Assembly: GCA_030278955.1 (NCBI GenBank)
Contig: JAOANR010000011.1
Location: forward strand, 46,239,417 to 46,303,416
Origin: Hygrophila difformis
Taxonomy: Eukaryota; Streptophyta; Magnoliopsida; Lamiales; Acanthaceae
Reading direction: 5' to 3'
Length of the DNA: 64,000 bases
Below are positions 44,301 to 53,577 of this stretch, one piece after another (within the stretch, counting starts at the first letter, position 1; every line of letters starts with the position of its first letter). A model generated the notes under the pieces. It made no database searches. It was given only the letters and a program-made list of their open reading frames with translations, and was not told where the DNA came from. The translations under genes and the position numbers were made by a program.

Positions 44301-45198
44301 CGTATCCTATATCAACAAGGATAGCAACTCAAACAATATTAATGCTTCTTAAACAACCTGCAGAATGCAATTGAAACCTCAACGCTGTCCATTACTATGT
44401 GTAATGTAAAATTAACCCAAACTGCTCACATCACATCTCCTTAACTCAACAAACTCCAACAATCAAATATCCTTCTAATTAGATTCAACAATTTCATTCA
44501 ACCCATATATCCCAATTTCCCAATTCAATCAATAATCCAAACCAATTCCAAATTAATCAACAATCACTACCTTCCTCACCATCCAAGAATAACTTGATTC
44601 CCAAATAATACGAAATATTATAACCTTCAACATCAAGAAAAGGGAAAGGATAAAATAGAAGAACAAGCATTGGAATCACCACAACCGGAGCCACCACCAC
44701 CTGTACGCCCTCGACGGATGGCGCCGGCATCGACGCATAGCAGTGCATCGATCCGCACTACCTCAGCGCCGCACCTCTGTGCGACGCCATCACTATCGTT
44801 TCCCCGACCTCTGTTTCGACACCATCCCCCTGGGCAGCTGCGCTCTGTTCGAGCTATGAACATAGGGGAAATAATGGGAAAGGAAAAAAGAAGGATATGG
44901 GAGGGAAAAATAGGGACCCCAACACAACTAAAATACACATAAACTCCCTTGCCTGTATTTCGATGTTCTTCTATCTTCAAGCTCTAACAATGGAGTTTCC
45001 TTCCTCTCTCCCTTGAGCCGCCGCTCCATGGCTTTGATCTGTCTTCTCATTCCTTTACTCCAAAATCCCGACAGTAGCAACAAGATTAGGGAAAAATAAT
45101 GTTGTGTTGGGCCATTGTACTGATATGGATATGTGTATTGGGCATTAATTAGGGCTATGATTATTTGGGCCATGTTGGAAATGATTTGGGTTATTACA
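41335..45198 (-). repeat. 3' LTR (left copy, 3864 bp) of the nested element
   Basis: This is the full-length LTR. On the minus strand it runs from TGTAATAACCC to GGGGCGTTACA. It contains a CGGGCGGTATGAACCCACGG block (about 42168-42250) and GGCATCACAGCC tandem units (about 42250-42430), both shared in reverse with the LTR at 16458-18794. It also has long AT-rich stretches. No gene. Confidence 0.87.
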
Positions 45199-46151
45199 TC
45201 CTCTCCTCCTTAAGGTTATTTCGTCCACGAAATAAGGTAGAATATAACAAAATCTAGGCATGTACATGTGCGGCATCAATACAAACAGGGAATGAAATAT
45301 TGTTTAAACATGATAATGTAGACCAGCGAAGCTTTTATCATGCCGCCGAACATGACTATTAATCAATGTGCTCATTTCGATAGTAGTATTCGTCTTCCGA
45401 GTAGGTGGAAGACTACGAATTTTTTTTGAATAAGTACGTCTCCGAACACAAACATCATTGAGCTACTCAAGACAGCCAACGCAACTGCTCGCACATCCCA
45501 AACTTAACACATATAAAATAGTCTCCCCTCAACAATACTAACCAAATCCGTGGAACACCACAATCAAAATCACAGCACGATGACAAGCCTGTCAACCCGT
45601 GCCCATTATCACATCAAATTCTACCAAGCCAAAACCATCAGATCCGCCCCGATCTCACGACCCTAAATGCCTAACACAGCATCTTGTAGGGCATTAATGG
45701 CCCACTTTATGCCAGTGTATGAATTTTAGGGCCACAAATGATCAGGTGATTCAGCACCAAACAACCAATTTCCGCATGACTCAAAATAGGAATGATTCCC
45801 TAAAACAGGGCTACGGTTTCACCACTCAACGAATGAGTAATTAAGAAACACCTCCGAATAACATATAAACAATGTTATCAAAATTTCCGAACATACAAAA
45901 GCACAATCATTGAATAATAATAATATAAAAGCACTTCACAGCCCTCAATGACTGTGATTTAACAAAGATCCCAACTGAAGTACCATGATTCTCTCACAGT
46001 TTCCCAACTGTGAATTAACCTGGTATACGCAGACATAAACAAAATAATAACGATGCAATTCTATGCTAAATGAACCCCCACACACAGCTCACCATCTATG
46101 TCTACACAAGTTTTAACAAGATATAAGAGTACACAGGCTCTGATACCACTC
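45199..46151 (-). other. Internal remnant of the nested Tekay-like element
   Basis: Leader-like words (AATTCACAGTTGGGAAACTG, TGGTACTTCAGTTGGGATC on the minus strand) match the leader of the element at 18900-18980. There is no gag or pol, so the coding region was deleted. Confidence 0.75.
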
Positions 46152-46930
46152 TGTAACGCCCCGAAAATTCAAACCTGATTTTCGGAAGCATATATCCCAA
46201 CCAAACCTAATTAGATTCAACAATTTCATTCAACCCATATATCCCAATTTCCCAATTCAATCAATAATCCAAACCAATTCCAAATTAATCAACAATCACT
46301 ACCTTCCTCACCATCCAAGAATAACTTGATTCCCAAATAATACGAAATATTATAACCTTCAACATCAAGAAAAGGGAAAGGATAACATAGAAGAACAAGC
46401 ATTGGAATCACCACAACCGGAGCCACCACCACCTGTACGCCCTCGACGGATGGCGCCGGCATCGACGCATAGCAGCGCATCGATCCGCACTACCTCAGCG
46501 CCGCACCTTTGTGCGACGCCATCACTATCGTTTCCCCGACCTCTGTTTCGACACCATCCCCCGGGGCAGCTGCGCTCTGTTCGAGCTATGAACATAGGGG
46601 AAATAATGGGAAAGGAAAAAAGAAGGATATGGGAGGGAAAAATAGGGACCCCAACACAACTAAAATACACATAAACTCCCTTGCCTGTATTTCGATGTTC
46701 GTCTATCTTCAAGCTCTAACAATGGAGTTTCCTTCCTCTCTCCCTTGAGCCGCCGCTCCATGGCTTTGATCTGTCTTCTCATTCCTTTACTCCAAAATCC
46801 CGACAGTAGCAACAAGATTAGGGAAAAATAATGTTGTGTTGGGCCATTGTACTGATATGGATATGTGTATTGGGCATTAATTAGGGCTATGATTATTTGG
46901 GCCATGTTGGAAATGATTTGGGTTATTACA
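46152..46930 (-). repeat. 5' LTR (right copy, 779 bp) with a 3.1-kb internal deletion
   Basis: It keeps the first 40 bp (to GGAAGCAT) and the last about 722 bp of the LTR. The region equivalent to about 41375-44475 is missing, with a short junction of about 16 bp (ATATCCCAACCAAACC). Over the shared 722 bp I count five substitutions from the left copy. Confidence 0.85.
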
Positions 46931-47350
46931 AGATCTACCACTGGAGGCTGCTTCTATTTGGGAAACAATCTAGTAAGCTGGTATTCCAGAAAACAAAACA
47001 TCGTAGCTCTATCAACAGCCGAGGCAGAGTATATTGCTGCCACATGTTGCTGTTCACAACTTCTTTGGATGAAGCAACTACTCGAGGACTACGGTATTCA
47101 TAAAGATGATTTTTTAGTTTTCTGTGATAATACTAGTGCAATAAATATTTCTAAAAATCCTATTTTACATAGTAGGAGTAAGCATATTGATATTCGTTAT
47201 CATTTTATTAGAGATCTTGTAGAAGATAATGTTTGCAGGATTGAGCATATAGCGTCGTTGGACCAACGGGCGGACATCCTTACAAAAGCTTTAGATGGAG
47301 AAAAATTCGAAGGCCTAAGAAGCACCTTGGGTCTTTCTTACCATAATTAA
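46931..47350 (+). pseudogene. Copia pol: RNase H C-terminal part
   Basis: After the second AGATC copy the frame reads TTGGCFYLGNNLVSWYSRKQ, ALSTAEAEYIAA, FCDNTSAINISKNPILHSR and KHIDIRYHFIRD, ending TKALDGEKFEGLR and LGLSYHN-stop. These are the C-terminal Copia RNase H motifs. It continues the pol frame interrupted at 41334. Confidence 0.93.
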
Positions 47351-47660
47351 ATTGCTTATAACTCGGGCCTGACTGTTTTTAGTGTTTGAGTAACATTTTT
47401 GCAGGCCCATCATAAGCCCAAATGGAGAAATCCTATCCGGAACACCATTATTGCACTCGGCAGTTTTTGTGACGTCATAGCACCCCTGCAGCTGGCCTGT
47501 AACTGCTGCAACCTTGTCAATCACGTCGCACGTCTCTGAAACCGCCGAACGACTCTTCCCCTTCCGGCCACTCTCTCCATTTAAGGTCTACTTCTTCTCC
47601 ATTTTACTTAAAGCTTTTCCCTAACCATTTTCTCTAAGTGAAGTTTCAGAGATTTCGAAA

Positions 47661-49151
47661 ATGGTGAATACTTCCGACCCCGATGCTCCTCATTCCGCTA
47701 CCTCCTCCACGACGAGTTCGTCGTCTGGGTCACCGCTGGACGCCCAACCTATCTCGGTTCTACCACCTGTTCTTTATCTTCCTGCTCCTACTGCTGCTGC
47801 AACTTCCGAGCAGCTACCCTCTGCAAATGAACCAGAAACCCCAAATCAGTCTAACCCTAACCCAGAAATTACTATTGATCCCTCATTTGTTGACCAAGTT
47901 GTTCGAGAAATCAATGCTGAGCATCAAACGCCACCACTTTCCCCCCTGCAAAATCAAGGTTTACATGATATGAACCAAGAAGAAATCGATGAAATCACTG
48001 CTTCACAGCAAACTGGAGGTCCTACTGCTGTTGCGACCACACCAGAACCACGGAGGAAATCAACCAGAAAGCGAAAGGAGCCCACTCCTACGCCCACACC
48101 AGCACCAGTAGTCACAACTTCAAAGAAACCACGAAAGGAACCAAGGCCACCCCCTCCTGCTTTGAAAGCCGAAGATGCTTACAGTCTCAAGTTCTACACG
48201 CGAGACATGAGGACATTTTCGAAGGAAGTTCTTAAAGGAAAGGAGTTCAAGCCCGAAGAGATCTTCAAGCATAATCATTATGATGTTTTAGGCTTCTCGG
48301 ATCTTTTACAAGAAAGGCATTTGACATATTGGGCTAAGGGTCTCACACACTACTCACCAAGTCATGTTCGAGAGTTTTATGCGAACTTACATCCTGAGAT
48401 CCTCTCTCCTCATTCTGCTTGGTTCGGTAAAATTTACATTCACGGTCAATTTCATGAACTAACTCCTGCTGTGATTCTGAAGTTGTTGAAGCTACCACCC
48501 AACGATGATATGAGCGACTGTTTGGATTTGATGCCGGAAGATACACTCACTACTGCACTGGAGATTTCTAACCAGAAGGTTAAAAGCTTTGGACGAAACA
48601 AATTCAGTATTAAGGAGCTAACACTGAAGTTTTACTGCCTATACCAGTTTTGTAGTGCAAACATCCTTCCGACTTCTAACCAGTCTCAAGTCAGCACTAT
48701 GATGGGTAAATTCATACTTTGTGTGGACAAACATATGGGTCTAATCAATTTTGGATATTTTCTTCTTAAGCAAATGCTAGGGTACACCTCTGGGAGAATC
48801 AAGAAGACGATCAATTTACCCTATCCAGCTCTCATTACCGAATACCTTCTATCCATTGGTGTGAAGATCAAGGAAAAGCATTTGGTTGCTTTGAAGGAGT
48901 ACAAACCACCACCACATTTGATGGACATGCATAATGACATCAAAAATGGCCCTCCTCTAACTGGTCCTGCACTTGTACACCAATTGAAGCAGAGGATCCT
49001 TCGTCAGAACGAACGGCTGACAACCTGGAGCCAGGAAGCTATGGCCATAAAAAGGGAGAATCTCAAAATTCTTCATATGCTTCCTTTGTCTTTTGATGCT
49101 TCTGACTTGCAGGCAGATGATGAGGATGTTGCTCTTGATGATGAAGAGTGA
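47661..49151 (+). CDS. Third ORF of the Copia element (PF20167-like)
   Basis: An intact 496-codon frame lies 310 bp after pol and 459 bp before the 3' LTR, the place of the so-called envelope-like ORF of SIRE elements. Residues 1-170 are low-complexity Ser/Pro/Thr-rich and include a basic cluster (RRKSTRKRKEP, SKKPRKEPRP) that looks like a nuclear signal. Residues about 175-420 are folded-looking: SLKFYTRDMRTFSKEVLKGK, VREFYANLHPEI, GKIYIHGQFHELTPAVILKL, MMGKFILCVDKHMGLINFGY. They resemble the putative plant transposon protein domain (PF20167) found beside many plant retroelements. Residues about 430-475 may be a coiled coil, followed by an acidic tail (ADDEDVALDDEE). I see no signal peptide or membrane segment, which argues against an envelope protein. 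Its role is unknown. It is the only full-length frame left in this copy. Confidence 0.75.
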   Translation: MVNTSDPDAPHSATSSTTSSSSGSPLDAQPISVLPPVLYLPAPTAAATSEQLPSANEPETPNQSNPNPEITIDPSFVDQVVREINAEHQTPPLSPLQNQGLHDMNQEEIDEITASQQTGGPTAVATTPEPRRKSTRKRKEPTPTPTPAPVVTTSKKPRKEPRPPPPALKAEDAYSLKFYTRDMRTFSKEVLKGKEFKPEEIFKHNHYDVLGFSDLLQERHLTYWAKGLTHYSPSHVREFYANLHPEILSPHSAWFGKIYIHGQFHELTPAVILKLLKLPPNDDMSDCLDLMPEDTLTTALEISNQKVKSFGRNKFSIKELTLKFYCLYQFCSANILPTSNQSQVSTMMGKFILCVDKHMGLINFGYFLLKQMLGYTSGRIKKTINLPYPALITEYLLSIGVKIKEKHLVALKEYKPPPHLMDMHNDIKNGPPLTGPALVHQLKQRILRQNERLTTWSQEAMAIKRENLKILHMLPLSFDASDLQADDEDVALDDEE

Positions 49152-49597
49152 TATTCCATCATGGGGGAGATGGATGGTGTTGGATGGTACTGACTGGTAG
49201 TGATGACAACTGGGTAACGATATTTCAAAACTTTGGTTATTGTTTTTTGGAAGTTTTATTGCTGGACAATATGGATGTTTTTGATGATGATTGTTTTTGA
49301 TGACTGTTTTTGACTGGATGATTACTGAACTTTTGGATTTGAACTATTATTGGTCTGTAATAGTTAGGTAATCCTGATAACTGCTGAACTACTTGCTTTT
49401 TTAATCTGCTCTGATGATTTTATATCTGCACTGTGATTCTACTCTGAATGTTTGATGGATGTTGTCTCTGAATCGTTTTGACTCTTTTGTAACATCCTAT
49501 TTGTGTATCACATTGTTTTGCTCTGATATGATCTCTTATACTCTTTGGACCTAGATAGTTTCAACACCATTTGGTGATGGAATTATCATCTCCACAA
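49152..49597 (+). other. Non-coding tail of the Copia element
   Basis: T/G-rich sequence (repeated GATGATTGTTTTTGATGACT-type words) between ORF3 and the polypurine tract. No open frame of note. Confidence 0.5.
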
Positions 49598-49609
49598 GAG
49601 TGGGGGAGA
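49598..49609 (+). promoter_or_regulatory. Polypurine tract of the Copia element
   Basis: GAGTGGGGGAGA lies directly before the 3' LTR, the classical Copia/SIRE polypurine tract form. Confidence 0.9.
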
Positions 49610-49610
49610 T

Positions 49611-50453
49611 TGTTGTTATTAACGTGCTCTTGTGCAGATTTAGTAGTTCCATGGTTGTTGAAACTACGACAGAACGACCGAAGCAGTTACAGTCAGACAT
49701 GTGCGACAGTTTCTGTTTCTGTGCGCGTGTCCAACCGACCCACACGAGTCTGATTCGTATCTCTGTGTATATATACCTGTATTTAGACTCTGTGTATGTA
49801 GATTTGAATAGATTTGAGTTGTAACTTTCACTTTTACACACATTACACACTTAGTCGGTTTTTCTCTCTAGATTTGATCGTTCTATTTTCTTGAAAGTGT
49901 TAGGAAAATCCTTGATGTGAGTTTTACATTTTGAGAGATCATTTCGTTCATCAAGGTCTGTGTTACATCGATTCAACAAGTTTTCTTGTTGAAAGAATTT
50001 CTTCATTCAAAGTTTTTGGAGTTGCCTTGTGAAGGAACTCAAAGGAGATCTGAAGGATTGATTCAGGACATCTGCTACACCTGAGTTTCAAGATCTGAGG
50101 ATTCAAACAATCTGAGAAACAGGATTGGACGAGCTGTCCGGTGATCGTGGTTGTGGGGGAGTCCAAACAACGATCAGTCTACCAGCGAGGAAGTCTTGGT
50201 AACAGAATCTGTTTTGATTGTGTAATTTTTAGGTCTAAGATTTTTGAGTGATAGTTTAGAGCCTGGATTGGAATCCCCCAGACGTAGGCCGAAGGCCGAA
50301 CTGGGTTACCAAATCACGTGTCTTTACTTTCTGCTGCATTACACTGATTTGCACACTCTGATTCACACACTCACTATCGTTCACACGTCGTTTTAACTAC
50401 TGCTCGACGACCGCGCTAAATCCAAGATTTTCACGTAATATCTGGGACCAACA
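49611..50453 (+). repeat. 3' LTR of the Copia element
   Basis: 843 bp, equal in length to the 5' LTR with two substitutions, followed by the TTATC duplication. Confidence 0.95.
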
Positions 50454-50489
50454 TTATCATACCATTGTTTGTCACAACCCAAGTCCCTC

Positions 50490-50645
50490 CTATATCTATC
50501 CCGTATTCGTATCCCGAAATATTCGATTTTCTATTTATATTCGGCCTATTTATATTCGACAAAAAAATATGGGATATGATACGGGAAGAGTACCATCCGC
50601 TCTTATCCGTCCCGCTTTCACCCTACCAAAATTATAGTCTTTCTA
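50490..50645. mobile_element. Decayed repeat with TAGGGTGAAAGCGGGACGGA end (inverted)
   Basis: The right edge, read on the reverse strand, resembles the start of the repeat at 34953. The interior has ATATTCG/CGAATAT words. No partner end is found. Confidence 0.3.
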
Positions 50646-50820
50646 TGCTTCTTTTTTTATACAGAGTATCTGGTTAATTTTATAAATACCTTTTTATTAC
50701 AAAATTATAAATAAGCAAAATAAATTTATTAGAATATGCTTATAGAACGTCATGATAATTGCTATATATATATATATATATATATATATTTAATAATATC
50801 CTAAAACGATAGATTATCTG

Positions 50821-51547
50821 TAGGGGTGGGCACGGTTCGGTTAACCTGAATTTTTCAGGTATTTATATTTGTATTTGAACCGGGCAAATACTTCATTTCA
50901 GTATTTCTATTTGTAACCGGAGTCCTCGGTTAACCGGGGGTTCGGTTTCGATTCGATTCAGCGGTTAAACGATTCGATTTGAATATTTAAAATCTACGAA
51001 ACTCAAACATTTAAGAAATGAAAACTTGATTATACATTTTTAGAGAGCCGGACGAGGTTATTACACTACAGAAAAAATATATATAACTATGGAATCCAGT
51101 GGTACTTTTTAATGTTATCAAAATATGTTAGTATATGTAACAAATCTTATTGTAGAGGTATAGTTCAATAATAGGGTATTCTGAAAGACAAAAATTAATA
51201 TAGGCTTATTAATTATGATGGTATATTTTGATAGTTAGCTCTTTAGTTTTTTATATACTTAAATAATTAAATTCATAATGATATATATTATCTATATATA
51301 ATTTTATACCATCAAATGTCTATAATATTTGCAATATATATAAATTTTAAAATAAAATAAGTATATTCGGTTCGGTTCGGTTAACCGGGGAAAAAAATTA
51401 AAGTATTTGTATTTGTATTTGAACCGGACGAATACTGGAATATGATATTTGTATTTGCTCCGGGGTCCTCGGTTAACCGAAAATTCGGTTCGATTTCGAT
51501 TCGATTCAGCAGTTCAACAAATCGGTTCGAATATTTTGCCCACCCTA
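50821..51547. mobile_element. Non-autonomous hAT-type element (727 bp)
   Basis: TIRs TAGGGGTGGGCA and the inverted TGCCCACCCTA are bounded by a perfect 8-bp TSD ATTATCTG (50813-50820 and 51548-51555). The arms consist of CGGTTCGGTTAACCG and GTATTTGTATTTGAACCGG units. The centre is AT-rich with no coding sequence. Confidence 0.92.
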
Positions 51548-51555
51548 ATTATCTG

Positions 51556-52152
51556 TATATTTACGGACAAGGGGGTGTGTAAATAAAAAGTAAAGAGGCA
51601 GAAAGCTAAATAATTAAATAAAAGGCACACATGCGCAGCACTGAAAAGTTCAAAAGTACACTTATGCTGTGGTCCAAAGCAATTATTTATTTAATTACTA
51701 GTAATTTGGGTACTCATATTCCAATTTCCATCAAACACCTTGGGATTTAGGACCACACAATTTATATTATAATTTATTTAATTTACTAATGTGTTCATCA
51801 TTAGGAATGTTAGCACTCTTTTAAATATTTGACGTCCTAGTCCTAATTTATAGGTAAAGAAAAATGGACTTTTTGTTGTTAGAAATGGTTGGTTGGTTTG
51901 GTGTCTGCCAGTGAGGCAATGTAGGTAAATTTTTCTTTAGGAACCGAATGAAAACACATGTTATACAAATTGCAAAGATAAAGAGCTGGGTGGGGAATCG
52001 AATTCCTAATCATAAAGTTGGAAAGCATGGACTTTGTCGCTTGGGAAAATGTTTTTCAAAAAAATTTATGACGTTGGAAAGAATAGCTATTCCATTTAGT
52101 TAAATTTAAATTTATGACGTTGGAAAGAATAGCTATTCCATTTATGACGTTT
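51556..52152. other. Intergenic DNA with a 46-bp tandem duplication
   Basis: No gene is seen. AATTTATGACGTTGGAAAGA ATAGCTATTCCATTTA occurs at about 52063 and 52109 (period 46 bp), and a third start TTTATGACGT lies at 52141, directly before a SINE. Confidence 0.55.
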
Positions 52153-52289
52153 GGGATGAGGACTTAGCCCAAGTGGTTAAGTCCCTAGACTTCCAACGGA
52201 AGGTTGGAGGTTCGATCCCCACTGGCCCCTATCGCTCCCACCATCCCTTTCCCTTTCCAGGCCTTCAATGGCTCATCAAAAAAAAAAAA
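52153..52289 (+). mobile_element. tRNA-derived SINE with poly(A) tail
   Basis: GGACTTAGCCCAAGTGGTTA has an A-box-like TAGCCCAAGTGG, and GGAGGTTCGATCCCC contains a B box. The tail ends GGCTCATC followed by about 12 A. It resembles the head of the SINE at 35577 but has a different 3' part. It is not a tRNA gene: there is no acceptor-stem pairing and the tail is non-tRNA. Confidence 0.75.
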
Positions 52290-53577
52290 AGAACAAGTGA
52301 AAACTTTATTATTATAAAATTTAAATTATTAATTTAATGTAATTTCAAATATAAATTGTAAATAAATGAATAAATACCAACAGTCTAGCATTCTTATAGG
52401 TACGAAAACAAAAAGCGTAAATTTTGGAGTTTATATTTTTTTATAGGTTAAGAACCAAAATTATAATAAAACAAAAAAAAATATAGAACTTGATTTAACA
52501 AATAAAACAATACGAGGATCAAACTGCAAAAATCCAACCCCACTTTATCTTTGAGAAAAATAAAGGGTTAACAGCAGCCCAGAAATATACCCAATAACTG
52601 CCCCAAATATCCATTAAACAACTTTGGGCCCAAATCTGCAACCTTCTATCCGAAATCAACCCTTTCGGTTTCCGTCTTTGTGATTCGTCAATTCATTTTT
52701 CCGACGATCCAAGTCTCTACGGGTCAATCTTCGCCACTATTCTATGATTTCTATCGCGTATTCCAACCGCGGAATTCAGATATTGAGTAGTAGATGATAG
52801 CTGGGATTCGTATCTTTGGATTTAGCTCATATTGATTGCGTGGAGCGGAGGATCCGTTACTTGCTATGTACGTCAGGCATGTGTTTAATTCACAGTTATT
52901 TTTGGAAACCTCTGATTTGATTGATGATCTTGTTTTGCTTGTGAATTATGCTTATTTTTTGGTTTATTTTGTTTTCCTGAGCTTTTTTTTTTCTTTGTTT
53001 TATGTTCTGTGTTCGTTTGGAATGAATCAGCCGATTTTGACGAATGTTGTTTTTTGGATTTGTTTGATTGGAATCTGTGATGTGGATTAGTTCTTTGTTG
53101 AATGGTTACTTTGCGCATACTTCTCGTGTGTTTGAAATTGTGCGTTGAGTGTCAATGCCATAAGAATGATCTAAAGCTGAACACATCCTGCGTACCTTCC
53201 AAAAAGGCGAGTTTGGTTGTAATTCTGTAAGCATCCGTCTTTAAACAACAGAGAGATTCATTTATCCTGTTTTTTCCCAAATTTTTACTTTGCACATGGA
53301 AGATTTTGTTCCTATGTTTTAGAAAATACTTATGTCGTATATGTTGGATTATTGATATCTGTTTAACAATCTATTTTGCTCTTTCTTCCCACTGAAGTTT
53401 ACTTTGGTTCTGTGTGTCAGGTTTAACCTGTGAAGGATAAGACCGATGATTTAGCAAAACAATGAAACTTGATGAATTACAATAGTAGTTTGAAATCAGT
53501 ATCAGCTGAAAAATGTACATGATGATCTGGCCTTTTTAATTTGTAGCAGAAGGCATTATTAATCATCTCTACCACGG
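52290..53577 (+). other. Upstream region and probable 5' UTR of the HAD gene
   Basis: AT-rich DNA to about 52640, then a less AT-rich, C/T-rich stretch (52640-52800) that looks like transcribed leader sequence. Long T-rich intron-like DNA with acceptor-like CAG/TAG sites precedes the ATG. One or more 5' UTR introns are likely but cannot be fixed by eye. Confidence 0.4.

Larger units (their letters stand above)
41335..46930 (-). mobile_element. Nested Tekay/Del-like LTR element, internally deleted
   Basis: A TSD of AGATC (41330-41334 and 46931-46935) and TG...CA borders define it. On the minus strand: 5' LTR (right, 779 bp), PBS TGGTATCAGAGCC (about 46132-46148), 953 bp of non-coding internal sequence, polypurine tract AAGGAGGAGAGGA, and 3' LTR (left, 3864 bp). 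LTR ends (CGGGGCGTTACA) and leader words match the element at 16458-24707, so the two are related families. All gag-pol is gone. Confidence 0.87.
35947..50453 (+). mobile_element. Ty1/Copia LTR retrotransposon, SIRE/Maximus-like, with nested insertion
   Basis: A 14.5-kb unit with 843-bp LTRs (TG...CA), a perfect TTATC duplication (35942-35946 and 50454-50458), a tRNA-Met PBS, gag, pol in the Copia order PR-IN-RT-RH, a third ORF after pol, and a polypurine tract. Without the 5.6-kb nested element at 41335-46930 it is 8.9 kb, the size of SIRE-type elements. Its LTRs differ at only two sites. It is defective through a gag deletion/frameshift, a protease-region frameshift and the insertion in RNase H. 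Confidence 0.93.

Noticed and set aside
44633..44980. Gly/Cys-rich frames in the nested LTR (also 46365-46712)
   Set aside because: They are present in both LTR copies, short and without recognisable domains. This is LTR sequence rather than a gene.
47661..49151. Calling the third Copia ORF an envelope gene
   Set aside because: No signal peptide, cleavage site or transmembrane segment is visible; only its position matches the envelope-like ORFs of SIRE elements.
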